Shown here: piece after piece, positions 31,345-43,913 of the stretch
Layout of the letters: each line of letters opens with the position of its first letter
How positions within the stretch are numbered: position 1 is the first letter of the stretch
Assembly: GCF_031755915.1 (NCBI RefSeq)
Contig: NC_083388.1
Location: 3,293,501-3,357,500 of the forward strand
From: Ziziphus jujuba
Lineage: Eukaryota; Streptophyta; Magnoliopsida; Rosales; Rhamnaceae
Direction of reading: 5' to 3'
DNA length: 64,000 nucleotides
The notes under the pieces: generated by a model
Databases searched by the model: none
Told to the model about the DNA's origin: nothing
Seen by the model: only the letters and a program-made list of their open reading frames with translations
Program-made: the position numbers and the translations under genes

Positions 31345-31517
31345 ATAGTGATTTAATGGCTGCCCTTGCAAGTCTAGCTTCAATCAGAGGCATTCGCTTA
31401 CTGCTGACCTTTAGGCCAGTAATTTTTTATCCAAGTCGGATTCTTTAGTGGAGAAGTTGTTTCAGATTCGCAGGCTGCAATTAGATTGCTTTTTGGTTCT
31501 GATTCAATTTCTGCACT
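31345..31517 (+). pseudogene. RNase H-like (RVT_3) fragment, left part
   Basis: Pieces read DLMAALASLA and, after a frame change, SDSQAAIRLLFGSDSISAL. These fit the plant RNase H-like domain found in LINE elements and LINE-derived genes. It stops exactly at the CACTA element. The reading frame continues on the far side at 38,764 once the element and one copy of the 3-bp duplication are ignored. Confidence 0.6.
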
Positions 31518-31969
31518 CACTACAAATAAAACAAGCAATGCTTACAATTTTCTTAACGTGACTAAAAAAATTGTCACTGAAGGCCTAGCAACTGTGACAA
31601 TTATTGTGACAATTTGTTTATTGTCACAGTATGATAAAAATATTTTCTGTCACAATATTTTCCTCTTTAGTGACAATTTTCATCTTGTCACTGTAGGCCT
31701 AAAAAATTATGGCGCCAAGTTTCCTCCTTTATTTTCAAAAAAATTATGATAAATTTTTTACTTTGTCACTTAAAATGCTAAAGTTGACCAACTTTAGTTA
31801 CAAGAAAAAAATTGTCAGTATGTGTATTAACGCCAAAACACAGCATTTTCACATCCATAACATCATTTGAGTCCAAAATAGTGTGTTTTTGAGTAATGTA
31901 GGATCCAAGAATTTTTTTTGTGTCATTGCCCTCTTCACTTATACACACACATAGGGGCACCCCTTCCTG

Positions 31970-32983
31970 CATATCCATGTAAGACCCGAGTAGGCGGGTC
32001 AAGGTCCTACGAGGTACCCACTACTCGAAATACCTCCCGAAAGGAAAAAGATGTATCTGTCAGGTTCATTTCTTCTTAGTTGGGTTGGGCGGGTTCGACC
32101 AGAAATGCTATGCTTACACACAACACTACCCCTCTTCCCGAAAGCTTCGCGGGTGCTGCTTTACGGCGACAGATGACCGCCCATAGGGGGTTCACTGCAC
32201 AAGGCCCCCCCACACAAACATAAACCTTCTCTGATTTCCTTCCCCCAAAGCCTCTGTATAAAACGCCAAAGATCAAAATCAGCTTCCATACTCAAGTAGC
32301 TAACCCCCTCAGTCTGATGTGCAATAAAAAACAACGGCAGAATCGTCTTCGCAACTACATTGGAAGTCCAGAACCTTGAAGAAGATCTCCAAACTCTTAA
32401 GCATTATCGCTCCGACATGAACGTCAATCTAACTAGGGAATATCTTTTTCTTTTCAGTCTCTCAAAATCTTTGCCCCTGCCCTCAATCGAGTCTTTCACA
32501 GTGTATACAAAGGAGTACCAAACGTTCCTCATTGATGGCTTATGCCAAACACTCGAAGCTCTCTGAAGGATTTCAAATTCACCATTCCACTTGTATCTGC
32601 TCCTTCTTTTCTTCAACCTTTACAACCATTGCCAGTACTAACCTTATTGATATGAATTCGATACCCAGCTAGCTTGGTGAAACACCAAAAGAGAAGGGTA
32701 ATGCTTCATGTCCCGAAGCTTGCTTAATTGGGAGAGGAGGAAAAATTCGTTGATCTGGGGTAGGGCCTTCTTTAGGGGAGAATAAGGATAGAAAAGTAGA
32801 CTTTAATGGGTTTTCAATGGAACCCGTTAATGGAATCATTTCTTTGACTAGTAGTGCGAATTCACAAGATGTACGGGGTGAGAAGATGAATTGCCTAACC
32901 CTACCTGGGAGGTATTGGGTAATTGAAATTCCACACATTTTTGATATTTTCTAAATGGAGTTTCAATTTTCTGTGTGTTATAC
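31970..32983. other. GC-richer cargo of unknown origin inside the CACTA element
   Basis: This about 1-kb stretch differs in base use from its surroundings. It includes GCTTCGCGGGTGCTGCTTTA, CCCATAGGGGG and GACCCGAGTAGGCGGGTC. On the minus strand an open reading of about 89 codons lies at 32,669-32,938; on the plus strand one of 68 codons lies at 32,360-32,566. I recognise neither. The style recalls plant mitochondrial DNA, so an organelle-derived insertion or a captured host gene piece are both possible. This is an impression only. Confidence 0.35.
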
Positions 32984-35900
32984 TGTAACACCCCATCCCA
33001 AAGTACGTTAAAATTTATGCACGTTGATCGAGGTTGACTGTTGACCGAAAGGGTCAAAATTTTGACTTTTTGTTATGGATGGAATTTTGCATTGACTGAG
33101 GCACCATTTCAAAGTATGTATCGTCCCGAGTTCGTAGACTAGTAGCACATCAAAAATGGAGCTACCGTTTGAAAGTTACAAGTAAGACAAGTTGAGGACC
33201 AAACTGTCTAAGGGGTGTCAGAGTTGACTTTTTGTTCGTGCAAAGTTGAGCTTTGACTCATGCATGGTTGTGAAGTACTTATCGATACGGGTTCATAGAT
33301 TAGCGGCACGCCCGATTTGGACATGTGGCTTGAAAGTTACGGACCTGCAACGTTTTTCGAATATTGTGATATTTTAATATATTTTTACTTGAGTGAACAG
33401 TGTGTGCCACATGTCGTGTTTTCAACCAATCCTGTGAGTGAATAGTGTCACCCACGAGTGGCTTTTATTTTGGCCAAAGCACATGTGGGTCGCGTGGGGG
33501 GGGGGAGGAGAGAGAAAGAGGGGAGGAGAGAGAGAGAAGAGAGACCACCCCCATCGACCACCACCGTTGATTGCCGTCTGGTCAATTTCCACCTACACGT
33601 GCCACCCCACCTTGACATCCACCTGAAAACTGGCCGGCCAGCCAAAAATCACGGCCAACCGATCGCCGACATGCCCGGATATGAGGTTTTTCCTGCAGCG
33701 GTACCGATTACTTCAAACCCAGATTTCTCCCCGATTCGGCCTCTGTTTGCCTCACCGTCGGTCCCATCTGTTTGGCCACCCTCCGATCTACATTTCCTCC
33801 AAAAATCATTGTCAGTGGCCATCGAACGCGCCGCCGAAAGTGACGGTTTCCAATGACCATGGCGGCTCATCGGGAAACTGATTTTCGGCGAGTTCCCAAT
33901 TGCACCACCCATCTTCTCCCACTAATTCCGACCCCTTGAATCCAAATCCGGTGTCCACTTTCCCCAATTCTTAATAGATTGTGAGAATCAAGGGTCTAAA
34001 ATCTAAGAGCTTTTCGGCAGATTCCGGCCACCTCGGGTCCGATCTCTGGAAAGTAAGACCAGATCCATAATCCTCACTTCGCAAGCTTCGATTCGGTGCA
34101 TGTGTGGGTAGTGGAGTTGATCCTATGGAGGATCTTGATTGATACGCGTGCTTGAGGTGAATGACTCACCTTCAACTTAATTTTTAGGTGTCAAATTATA
34201 TTTATTTTGTGATAATTAAATGTTTGGATTTAATATTTTATGTGTTAAATATTTAGCAAAATTATATTTGAAATTTTGATGGTACAGTTTGAATAAATTG
34301 AAATGTATATGTGCATTAAAGCATATTCTGATTTTGCTAAATTATAGAGGTTTTATTTTTATGAAATTCAATTTTAAAGAAATTATGAATTTAATTTTAT
34401 TTGAATTGTTGTTGAATTTAATTATGAATTTATGTAATTTACTATTATTTTGGTATGGATTGATTGTATGGATTTAAAGGAAATTATTTAATTTAAATTT
34501 ATTATATATTGATGAATTATGAGATTTAATTATATATGATGTTTAAGTGGTTTTAAGGATATGTTGATTTAAATTGATTTTTGAGAATTTGAGACAAATA
34601 TGGGTTTAAATTATTATGTTTCAAAAATATTTATGCATTGGAATATTAAAGATTTGACTTTATGCCATTGGAAAATTCGTATATTTGAATTGATGGAATT
34701 GAGAGTTGATGGATTTGAAATTTGTGGATTTTAAAGCGATGGATTTATGATGATGGTTTTAGAAAGGAATGTGAAAAAATTATGGGTTTAAATGGATAAA
34801 ATAAATCCGGTGGTACTTTATACAAACATTAATTTTATGATTTACGAGTTTTTAGATGCACCACACACGTACTGGTGTTCTATATATGTGGATATGATTA
34901 GTGCATACATGGATATGATTAGCACGTAGGTGGGTGTGAGTAGTGCGCAGGTGATTTATGTTGTCCTGTGGTTGCCATCAGACAGAGGGTCGGCAAGTTG
35001 ATATCGGCCGTAGCCACCCCCCGCCATAGCTAGGACGCCTGTTTGCAGCGGCGCGGTGGGACGCCATGCGACCGTATGCCGGTTTCTCTCTTTAACCTCC
35101 TGTCTGGCGGTGCTCGGGACGCTGGTTTCACGACATGATTTCAAATATGAAATATTTTAAAATCTATTTTAATAAAAATGTATTTAACAGTGTTTTATTA
35201 ATTATTTAAATTTAAAAATTACACAATTTTTACGAAAATATTTTTACAAATTTATTATTCAAATTGTTTTGGTATTTTGAAATCAATTCTAATATATTAT
35301 ATTTTCTTTCATTTTATTTTATTCTTACCATTTATTTTAAATGGGTGTTTTCTTTTGAGTAAATTATTCATTTACTTAATTGTTCAATTAATTGATTTAT
35401 TCTAATTATTTGATTATTTCCTGAATTGTCTTAATACGAGTTTCATTGATATCTTTGTATTATTGGTTTATGATATGTTGTTAATCTTTTAGTAATTGTT
35501 ATAAAAGTTTATTTTCATTTCTATTATTATTATTTCCATTCTGATTGTGGATTCTTAATTTTTTGTGTTTTATTTGTAAATTATTTGATTAATTATTTTC
35601 TGAATCTTGGGGCATAAAATATCGGGTTTTGTAAAATCGTTTTAAAAAGGGAACATTTCAACTGAGTGACTGTGTGGGTTTTGAGAGAAAAATAATTTTC
35701 AACTATTATTACTAAGCCATTTATGTATTTATTTATTTAATTATTATTTGTTTATTTACTTATTATTAAATTACTTAATTATTAGTAGTTAGTAGACTGG
35801 GTCGCTCACTGAGATAATTAGCATATCATATTTTTAAATTTCGTTCCCTTAGGCTCAGATGGTAGACATTGTTTGATCAGGGCGAGCTCGACAGTTTGAT

Positions 35901-36276
35901 CGTTCTTGGAAATCCAAAAAGTCTTCTTTTCTTCATTTTTTATTATGTAATTTTCTTTATATTCTGTTGTATTAATTATCATACTTAGAACTTTATTAAT
36001 GCTCTGTATACTATGATGGATGTATTATTTAATTGAATATGCACTGATTCCCTGTTATTCATTTGAAGTGCTGCAAATTTGTGGAACTAAATTGTAGTAA
36101 GGTAGGAAGAATAAGGTGGTGTATATAGAAGTGTGCTTTCAGTACAGGAAATTTGTGGTAAGTCCAACCCTTAGGGGAGGTTCTGTCGGATTTTCCATTG
36201 GAGGGTCAGGTAGGGTTTTCCTGGGATTAGGATTTGTCTAGGGTTCCGGTGAGGGATCTTGGACGAGTCCTGATAT
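32984..36276. mobile_element. probable solo LTR of a Gypsy element (about 3.3 kb)
   Basis: It begins TGTAACACCCCATCCCAAAG, a typical plant Gypsy LTR start. It ends near GGACGAGTCCTGATA, which looks like a worn TG...CA-type end. The flanks TATAC (32979-32983) and TATGC (36277-36281) could be a 5-bp duplication with one change. It contains a GC-rich patch at 33,440-34,130, a long AT-rich middle and another G-rich patch near 34,950-35,140. No gag or pol was seen. It is nested in the CACTA element. The right end is uncertain. Confidence 0.5.
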
Positions 36277-38244
36277 ATGCAAATTTTTTCTGATTTGCAT
36301 ATTGCTAGTAGATGAAAATTTTCTAGTAATTGAAATTCCACTTGTTAATGGATTTGTATATTGCTGCTATTTCTGGTTTTCTGAATTCTTATAAGCTTTA
36401 TTAGATTAATGAAATTGATTTATATTGATGTGCATTTATTCATATAGAGTTCCTACCTCAATTATAAGAAAAGTCTAGTTGTCATCCTAGCGGGATCAAA
36501 ATCTTCAAATATATAATTTGCATTGCTTTGTTATTTATTTATTTATTTTTTGTATGAATTGTGGAACTGTTTCATTGTTGGCAAGGAAAATATGTACATA
36601 TATATGTATGTGTGTGTGTGTGTGTGTACGTCTGGAGAACATTGTCAAGCTTGTAGTTTTCAAACTTTTATTCATTTGGTCTTCCTGAAATAATAGGAGT
36701 AAGCCAGGATTGAATTGATTTAATATATTTTATTTATCTATCTATATATATAGTCTAGCTGCAGAAGCAGTTTTATTTGACAATATGTATATATAAATAG
36801 GAAATTGAAATTGAAATGTTGTATTGGCCAAGGTATATAAGCATAAAATATATAATAATGCAGGTGAGGTGTGGAAGTGATGAGGTTAACCCCAAAAACT
36901 GCATGAGCATTGAAGGCCAAAGGATGAAAGACACAAGGCAGTAGTGGTACTGCTGGCCAACCCACCACGCTGCTATCTTCTATCTTATTTCACTTTTAAT
37001 ATTCAAAGTACCACACGATGTATGCATATGTGGATGCTAGATCATTCTATGATGCAGATTTATCTAATAGCATGCTTTGCAGAGGTGAACATGGATATTG
37101 GTAGGTAAGAATAAATTCGGCAACACTTGTCTCCTTTCTATTTTCTATTATTTTGAAGACTTTTTGTTTGCATATTCATTATTTCCATGTTTTACATTTG
37201 CATTTGTGATGCAAATCTGCAGATCATTCCTGACATGATAGTCATTAGAGATGAGAAAGTTTCAGTTTGCATTTGTTATGTAATTGTAATTAAATTTTTA
37301 TTTTGCTTTATTGGATGATTAATGGGTCCTATACTACTTTGCTTTCTAATACTTCTTTCCATGGAAATCTATATGCCCTTTTGTGGATCACAATCTGGAA
37401 CTCTATTACTATATTGATGGGGATATTTTAAGGATTGCTAGTGATATGCACTTAACTTTAGTAAGATAAAAGATTTTCTATATTTGTTTATTCTTGTTAC
37501 TTTCTAACTTCATTGATCCTTGTTAGATGACTTTTACTTTACAATGATTGTTTTATTGGGGTCCTTATGTATCTTTGTTATCTTACAGTTTTGCTACTAG
37601 TCCAACCACCAAAGATGACACACTACATTGTTGATGAGCACTATATTTATGTGGAGCCTCCAATCCTTAATAGAGTGAAGATTAGCTTGTTGTGCTACTA
37701 ATACTACAATTTTTATGAGTTCTAGGACATAATATTATTGGAGCACATTTTTCAATTTTTTTTCCCTTACTTCAGGTTAAACTTTTTGGCTGAGACTATG
37801 ATATATACTCCCATTTCCTTTTCTATCCATTGGAAATCTATAAGATATCACTTTATGGTAGTTGCCCAATTTCACATAACCATTTCGCATTGTCTTTTTT
37901 GTTTATTATTATTATTCATTCTAATCATTTAGGTATTTATCTACTGCATATTTGGGATGTAGGGCTCTTTGTGTGTTAAAAGAAGCTTATGTGGTACTTT
38001 CAGAGGATAGAAGGCATTCAAGGAGAATGCTGCAGCATTGCAACATCAAGAAGGTTTAGAGGCTAACCAAGCACCATCTCCTTTTTTTTTTTTTTCTTTT
38101 TTCTTTTTTTCTCATTTTAGTTTAAGCTTATTTTACTCAGGCATTTTGTTTGGTGTACTTAGTGGTGCAATTTTAATGTAAAAGATATTTGGTGGTAATA
38201 ATAGATTATTTTTTGTATGTAAATTGCATTATTTCAGATTTTTA
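36277..38244. other. AT-rich interior of the CACTA element
   Basis: No gene found. It has a (TG)n run near 36,607-36,626 and TA runs near 36,738-36,752. It ends at the right subterminal repeat zone. Confidence 0.55.
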
Positions 38245-38763
38245 AAAGAAAATCTTACAGTGCCAATCATAAAAGTAACAATGTGAAAATTGTGGCATAT
38301 CATGTAAATGTCACAAATCCAACAGTGTCAATTTCATTATGTAACAGGAATAAATTGCGTCGAGACACTAGTTGTCACAGATAAATTTGTTGTGTCAAAT
38401 ATCAAAATGGTCACAAAAGCAATAGTGACGACACTATGTAACTAAATTATTAGGTTTGACAAGATTGTAAATTACAATTAGTGACAATATACCATTTACT
38501 GTGACAATTCTTAAGGTCCATATAGTGACATTTTTAATGTAGCTAATGAAATATAAAACTCTGACAATGTATTTTCTGTCACAAATACATATACTTTCAG
38601 TTACAACCACATTAGTTATATGGATAAATGCATTAGCGTCACATTTTTATAACAACGCTGTGATACCGGATCATTGTAACTATATATGAAACTGTGACAA
38701 AAAATGAACATATAGTGACAAAAATGCAGCGTAAGTGTTGCCCCCTTTTTTTTTTGTTGTGAC

Positions 38764-38899
38764 TTCATGTCGATTGCTATTTAGTGGAGGAAATCAAGTC
38801 TTTGTTATCTATGTATTCTGGTTTTTGTTGTTCTTATGCTTGTAGAGCTGCCAATAAAGTGGCTCATCCGTTAGCTAAGCGTGGCCACTTTGGCTAACT
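38764..38899 (+). pseudogene. RNase H-like (RVT_3) fragment, right part
   Basis: It continues the frame broken at 31,517: HVDCYLVEEIKSLLSMYSGF, then CRAANKVAHPLAK and a stop at 38,897-38,899. RAANKVAHxLAK is the usual C-terminal signature of the plant RVT_3 domain. There is no stop between the CACTA right end and this natural end. Confidence 0.65.
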
Positions 38900-40116
38900 C
38901 ATTCTCTTTGAGTAATGAATTTCTCATTTTCTGAAAAGAAAAAATAAAAAAATAAAATAAAAAAATCTGAAACCCTTTCAAGGGCTGAGAATTTTTCTGT
39001 TAATTTTTCTTCTTTACAAGAAACTCACATTGTTTTTTGGGTCGATAGAGAGACTCACATTTTGCCCACTTTTCTCTCAATTTCAAATTATGTGATCATT
39101 GAATCATTTATTTATATATGATTTTTTCATAAATTCTTGATATGTGACAAAAGAATAATTGATATAATTTTAAAATAATTAATATGATTTAATATTTTAT
39201 TTTTTTAATTTTATTTTTGTGAGGTGTCAAAAAATTCATTGAAGGATCGTGTAGAAATATGTGGTCTTTGGACCACCTAATTTTATCTCCAGATTTTGTC
39301 CATTTCTATTGGCTTTCCAATAACCCTTGTTCAATTTTCTTCCACTGATTAACCTTCAGTTTCTCACCCAGATTCCCACACTTTCTCACCATGTAGTTTG
39401 AAAATACCAGAGGGTTAAAATTTTAATTTTTTTTTTGTTTTTCAAGCTTGGTCAACAATAGAAGCCTAACACCCAGTAGACAGAGAAGACGAGAAGATTT
39501 ACTGGAGAAAAATGAACATTGGACTGCGAAAAACAAACTTTTGTGGTGATGATAGGCGAATTTTTCACTTATGGCATTGATTGACTTTTGACTTTTTAAA
39601 ATATCAAAAGATTAGAAAATTTGTATTAAAAAAAGAAAAAAAGAAATTGAATTTTAGATATTTTGAAAATTTTAAACTTACAAAGTGTGTTTTGCAGAGC
39701 AAAAAGCACTTTCCTTTTTTACTACTCTTCATGCCCATAAGAATCCATTAAGGAACAAGACAAGATCAGAATTTTTTTTCCTTTTTTTTTTTTTTGTGAA
39801 GTAATAATCTATTTTTCTTAATTAGATTAACTAGCATCATGTTACCTTTTCTATTTCTGTATATAGTTTTAAGATTGGTAATGTAGTGTGGATTATTTTG
39901 TGGTTTTGTGCCTTGAATCTTGATTAACGGAAGAAGAGCAATTGGAGTTCAAAATCCGGCCAACCAAAACGGGGTCTAAACTCCAAACTACGTTCAAGAA
40001 ATCCAACTTCTTTAATTATGTCATTATCAACATCAGCCATGTGGCCTGTCCTTTCTCTTCTTCTATATATGCCCTTGTTGTCGTTTTGTATATATATATA
40101 TATATATACTGTCCGT
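38900..40116. other. AT-rich spacer with a UGT-upstream-like repeat
   Basis: No gene. The part from about 39,825 to 39,960 (AGATTAACTAGCATCATGTTA onwards) matches about 43,845-44,000 and, more weakly, 22,965-23,040 and 55,670-55,740. These are four copies of one upstream block that elsewhere sits near UGT fragments. Confidence 0.55.
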
Positions 40117-40262
40117 CTATGGTGCGAACGGTCCTCATGCGGACCACAGTATTGGTGATAGTTTTTCATTGTATTGGTGACGATTTTCTAAGAAACCGTC
40201 GTTAATACTATGAAAAACCATCACTAATATTGCGGTCCTCATGCGGACCATCCTCACCATAG
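40117..40262. mobile_element. small foldback MITE in a TA microsatellite (copy 2)
   Basis: About 146 bp. The left arm (CTATGGTGCGAACGGTCCTC) and the right arm (ending GCGGACCATCCTCACCATAG) are inverted repeats, and pairing continues through GTATTGGTGATAGTTTTTCAT-type inner arms. (TA)n tracts lie on both sides (40,087-40,108 and 40,270-40,292). Confidence 0.65.
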
Positions 40263-41802
40263 AATTTTCGTATATATATATATATATATATGTATGTATC
40301 TTTCTCATCCAGTATCTTAACCACTGCATATTCCTAATTCCTTTGCTACCTGTTTATTTCATTTTCAGAAAAAAAAAAAAATCCTTTATATATTGTTAAG
40401 AAATGAACAAAAGAAAGAAAGCCAAGAATATACATGCATTGCATCTCAATTGTCATCTTTCCTGTTTTTGACCAGCTGTTCAAATCAAATGAAATAAAAT
40501 TTGGAAGCGAGTTTTTTTTTTTTTTTTTTTTTTTTTATATAGATAATTTTAACTATAGTATCTGAAATTTGTTTTACTTCGAAATTAATTTTTCAACTTT
40601 TTGGTATTTCAATTATAGTTTCTACGGTTTATTTTTTCCATTAAAGTTGATGGTTAAAGGGTAAACGAATCATTTTATATATTTAAAATAAAAATATAAT
40701 TTTTAAAAAATATATAATATAATAAAATGTTTTAAAATATTTTCTTTTCCTTCAAGCTTAATTTGATAATTGCAAGATTATTTAATTTTTTTTCTTTATT
40801 TCTGGATCTTAAAAACACGTTAAAAAAATAAAACAATAAATAGCAAATAGAAAACATAAAAAAGTTTATGAAGAAGATTGAAAATATGTAATTGCAAATT
40901 TTAAAAAATATATATACACATATTATTTTTTTGGAAAATATGGAATTTTTTTTCCTCTCTCCTTTAGTCCTTCTTTCTTCTTCCCTTTCTCTACTACGGC
41001 AGTTGCACATCTCTTTCCATTCTTGTTGGTTTTCGCTATAAACATGGATATTATTGTTATTTAATAAGTTAATTCTAAATTGGTGGATATATACTACAGT
41101 CTTCAAATGTTAAATTAGTGGTTTAAAAAGTAAATTTTATATAAGATTTCTATGATAGAGCAACAGATTTAAGATTTTCTACAATAAAATTTAAGAAGCT
41201 GCATCAAAAATTATGATAAAAACTAAATAAGTTTATTTATAAATTTATAAATTTTAAAAACTGAATAAATTTATTATATAATTTTTTTTGTTTATCTCCT
41301 CTATTAATTTTATTTATAAATTTATAAAATAGACGCAAATTTTATTAATTTTCTTATAAAATTCATATTTGAAATTTAAATTTTATTGATTTATCTTTGA
41401 TTTTTATTAATTTTATCTTCAATAAAAAAATATAAATGTAATTGAAGTTGTCAATGAATCTTCTTTAACCATAAATAAATATCTGTTTAAATAAAAAATA
41501 CAGTTAAAATATTGAAACATTAAAATATTGAAATTGAAGTAGAATAAATCTCACCTCAAAAAACTGAAGTTTGATTTGGATTATTATTGCTAAATCTATA
41601 GATTTAATTTATTACTGGCGCGCCGTTGCACCTTTCCAAGCGGCTGAGATAATTTTATTGAAATGCTGTTAGAATTATCCCTTTCTTTTTTATTAGGCGC
41701 TTTGGTCAACCTTCAGCACTGTTGGAATGCTGAAAAAAATAATAATAAATAAATAAAATAAAAACAAGACAGGGAAAACTATTCTCTATAGTCCCTTCTT
41801 GT
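40263..41802. other. AT-rich spacer
   Basis: No gene recognised. T run near 40,512-40,537, long A/T low-complexity text, and an isolated GC patch (GGCGCGCCGTTGCACC near 41,618) with no assigned role. Confidence 0.6.
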
Positions 41803-42596
41803 TAGGGGTGGATATGGATTGAGTTGGTTTGGTTTTCAACCAAAACACAATTCAATCCATACTTATTGGTTTTACTAATATAAAATCCAAACAAAATTAT
41901 TAAAGCATTAAATCCAAACCAAACCATTTATGATCGGATTTTTTTAAATTGGTTAATCGGTTTGAAACTTACTAATTTATAAATATATAATACAAATAAA
42001 AAATTTTCCAAATATAAAATATAAATAATAAATATAAATATAATTTAAGAATAGATGCTGAAGCTGCCGTGAGTCTTGAAGCAGAAGAACAGATGCTGAA
42101 GCTGCTGTGAGTCTTGAAGCCATGAGTGTTGAAGCAAAGGAGCAAATGGTTGAATCGAAGCTTGGCGTGGTTAATGGTTATGGTGATGGATTGGTGGTGG
42201 GCAGCAATGAAGGTAAATATTTTGTTTAGTATTACAACTTACAATTCGATTTGGGATTTGGGATGGTTAAAAAAAAAAAAATATATATATATATATAGTA
42301 AAAATTAATATATAAAAATGGGAAAAAAAAAGTTAAAAATTGATATATAAAAATGAAAAAAAATATATTAAAATTAATATATAAAAATGAAAAAATAAAA
42401 AATATATAATTTTTTAATTATATAATATATTATTTGGATTGGATTGGATTGGATTGGATTTATATTTCTAATCCATATAATTTATAATATTTTGAACCTA
42501 ATCAAATCCAATTGATGTAAAAATCCAATCCAAACCGTTAAAAATGGATTGGATCGGACGGATTGAACGGGTTGGATTGGATTTTGTCCACCTTTA
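41803..42596. mobile_element. hAT-type non-autonomous element (794 bp)
   Basis: The left end TAGGGGTGGATATGGATTGA and the right end ...GATTTTGTCCACCTTTA are imperfect inverted repeats. The flanks CTTCTTGT (41795-41802) and CTTCTCGT (42597-42604) form an 8-bp duplication with one change, as expected for hAT. The interior is rich in GGATT/AATCC repeats (near 42,433-42,460) and has a short GAAGCTGC(C/T)GTGAGTCTTGAAGC duplication near 42,055-42,120. No transposase. Confidence 0.75.
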
Positions 42597-42629
42597 CTTC
42601 TCGTCATCCCTAGCTCGAGATTTTTTTTA

Positions 42630-43030
42630 TGGGTTGTTTGGGTAGTGGTAAAGTTAGTGGGAATCTAAAATTCTCTAGGAAAGTGAAATTTTCTCCTGTT
42701 TGGATAATTTTTAAGAGAAGGAATTTGTGGGTCCTAGTGGAAAATAAATCTTGTAATATAGAAAACTGACAGGAAAAGTGGATTCTACTAAAAATGTGTC
42801 ATTTTCAAATTTCCTGAAAAACTGATATTACGTATTTTTTTAAATACAATTTTATCTTTTAATTTTAATATATAAATTATTTAATTACTATAAGTCCTAT
42901 TTTCCTTTATAATTAATCAAATACTATAAAAAAAATCCCAAGAAAACTCATTCTTAGGAAACTGAATCCCAAAAAACTGATTCCAAAGAATTAGATTTCT
43001 TTAATACTTTCCCTCTTACCAAACACCCCA
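42630..43030. mobile_element. Tourist/Harbinger-type MITE (401 bp)
   Basis: Ends TGGGTTGTTTGGG and ...CCAAACACCCCA are inverted repeats. It is flanked by TTA on both sides (42627-42629 and 43031-43033), the usual 3-bp target of PIF/Harbinger elements. Non-coding. Confidence 0.75.
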
Positions 43031-43183
43031 TTAACCTAAAGAAAATAAATATAGGATTAATATTTCTTGCTTTCTTCATTTTTTATCTGATTGAGAAATA
43101 TTGCTTTCTTCATTTCTTAGTCTAGCATATTCATTCTTTTGTGTAATTAGGCGATTTTTGAAGTGCAAAAAATCTAAAGAGAT

Positions 43184-43262
43184 CCATGGATGCCAAGCAG
43201 CCAAGAACTAGCAACTTGATGTTACCATGGCTGATGGCCATATCTCACCTTTTTTGGAGTTA
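43184..43262 (+). pseudogene. UGT 5' end fragment
   Basis: Reads MDAKQPRTSNLMLPWL, nearly identical to the start of the UGT fragment at 44,551. A 4-base loss in the codons for the AHGH motif shifts the frame, and a stop follows within ten codons. The 43,070-43,183 leader matches that of the 44,551 copy. Nothing of the gene follows. Confidence 0.75.
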
Positions 43263-43453
43263 AAATCAAAAAAGTTAGATTTGATAAATTTAAAAATATA
43301 GCAGAAAAAGTTAAACCTATGAATAGAGAGAAATTTTACTCCTATATTTTTTTCCATGCACCAAACATGATCAAAATCAGCTGATTTTATAAAATTTAGA
43401 TTACACAAAAATAGTAGCAAACTTCCCACTATATCTATATACATAAAAAATTA

Positions 43454-43603
43454 TTATGATACGGACGGTTTAGATGTGAATTATGGATATTGACGACAGT
43501 TCGTCGTCAATAGTTATCAATATTAGTGATGAATATTAACAATAGATTTTTTAAAAACCATCATCAATACTTATAGTATGGATATAGACCATCCACGCCA
43601 TAA
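43454..43603. mobile_element. small foldback MITE (copy 3)
   Basis: About 150 bp. The left arm (TTATGATACGGACGGTTTAG) pairs imperfectly with the right arm (ending ACCATCCACGCCATAA), and inner arms (ATTGACGACAG against CCATCATCAATAC) extend the pairing. More diverged than copies 1 and 2. Confidence 0.5.
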
Positions 43604-43874
43604 ACACGGCCTATATATAGATATATATACATGGTCTCAAGCTTCGACTTATTAAAAGTGACAACCATGAATTGTTGTCAATATTTATCTGTGCAATTTT
43701 TGTCTGAAAATAGAATACTAATAGTGGGAAAAAGGATACACTGATGTAACAATATTTTTTTACTTAAAAACTATTTCCACAAAAATATGGACAGTATCAG
43801 AGTATATTAATATATTTGATATCGTGTTTTTTTTTTCTTAATTAGAGTAACTAGCATCACGTTATCTCTTCTAC

Positions 43875-43913
<39 letters not shown>

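Larger units (their letters stand above)
31518..38760. mobile_element. CACTA (En/Spm-type) element, non-autonomous, 7,243 bp
   Basis: The left end is CACTACAAATAAAACAAG. The right end ends TTTTTTTTTTGTTGTG, whose reverse complement starts CACAACAAAAAA, so the inverted ends match apart from one T/A change in CACTA and poly-A length. The same 3-bp duplication ACT flanks both sides (31515-31517 and 38761-38763), which is diagnostic for this superfamily. Both subterminal zones (31,555-31,770 and 38,245-38,730) are packed with TGTGACAATT/TTGTCACA motifs in both orientations, the kind of arrays that CACTA TNPA-type proteins bind. No TNPD transposase was recognised, so it must move in trans. Contents: a GC-richer segment, a probable solo LTR and AT-rich filler. 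Confidence 0.85.

Noticed and set aside
33438..33912. Overlapping open frames on both strands in the GC-rich patch
   Set aside because: They are typical of GC-rich LTR sequence, lack domains and overlap each other; treated as part of the solo LTR.
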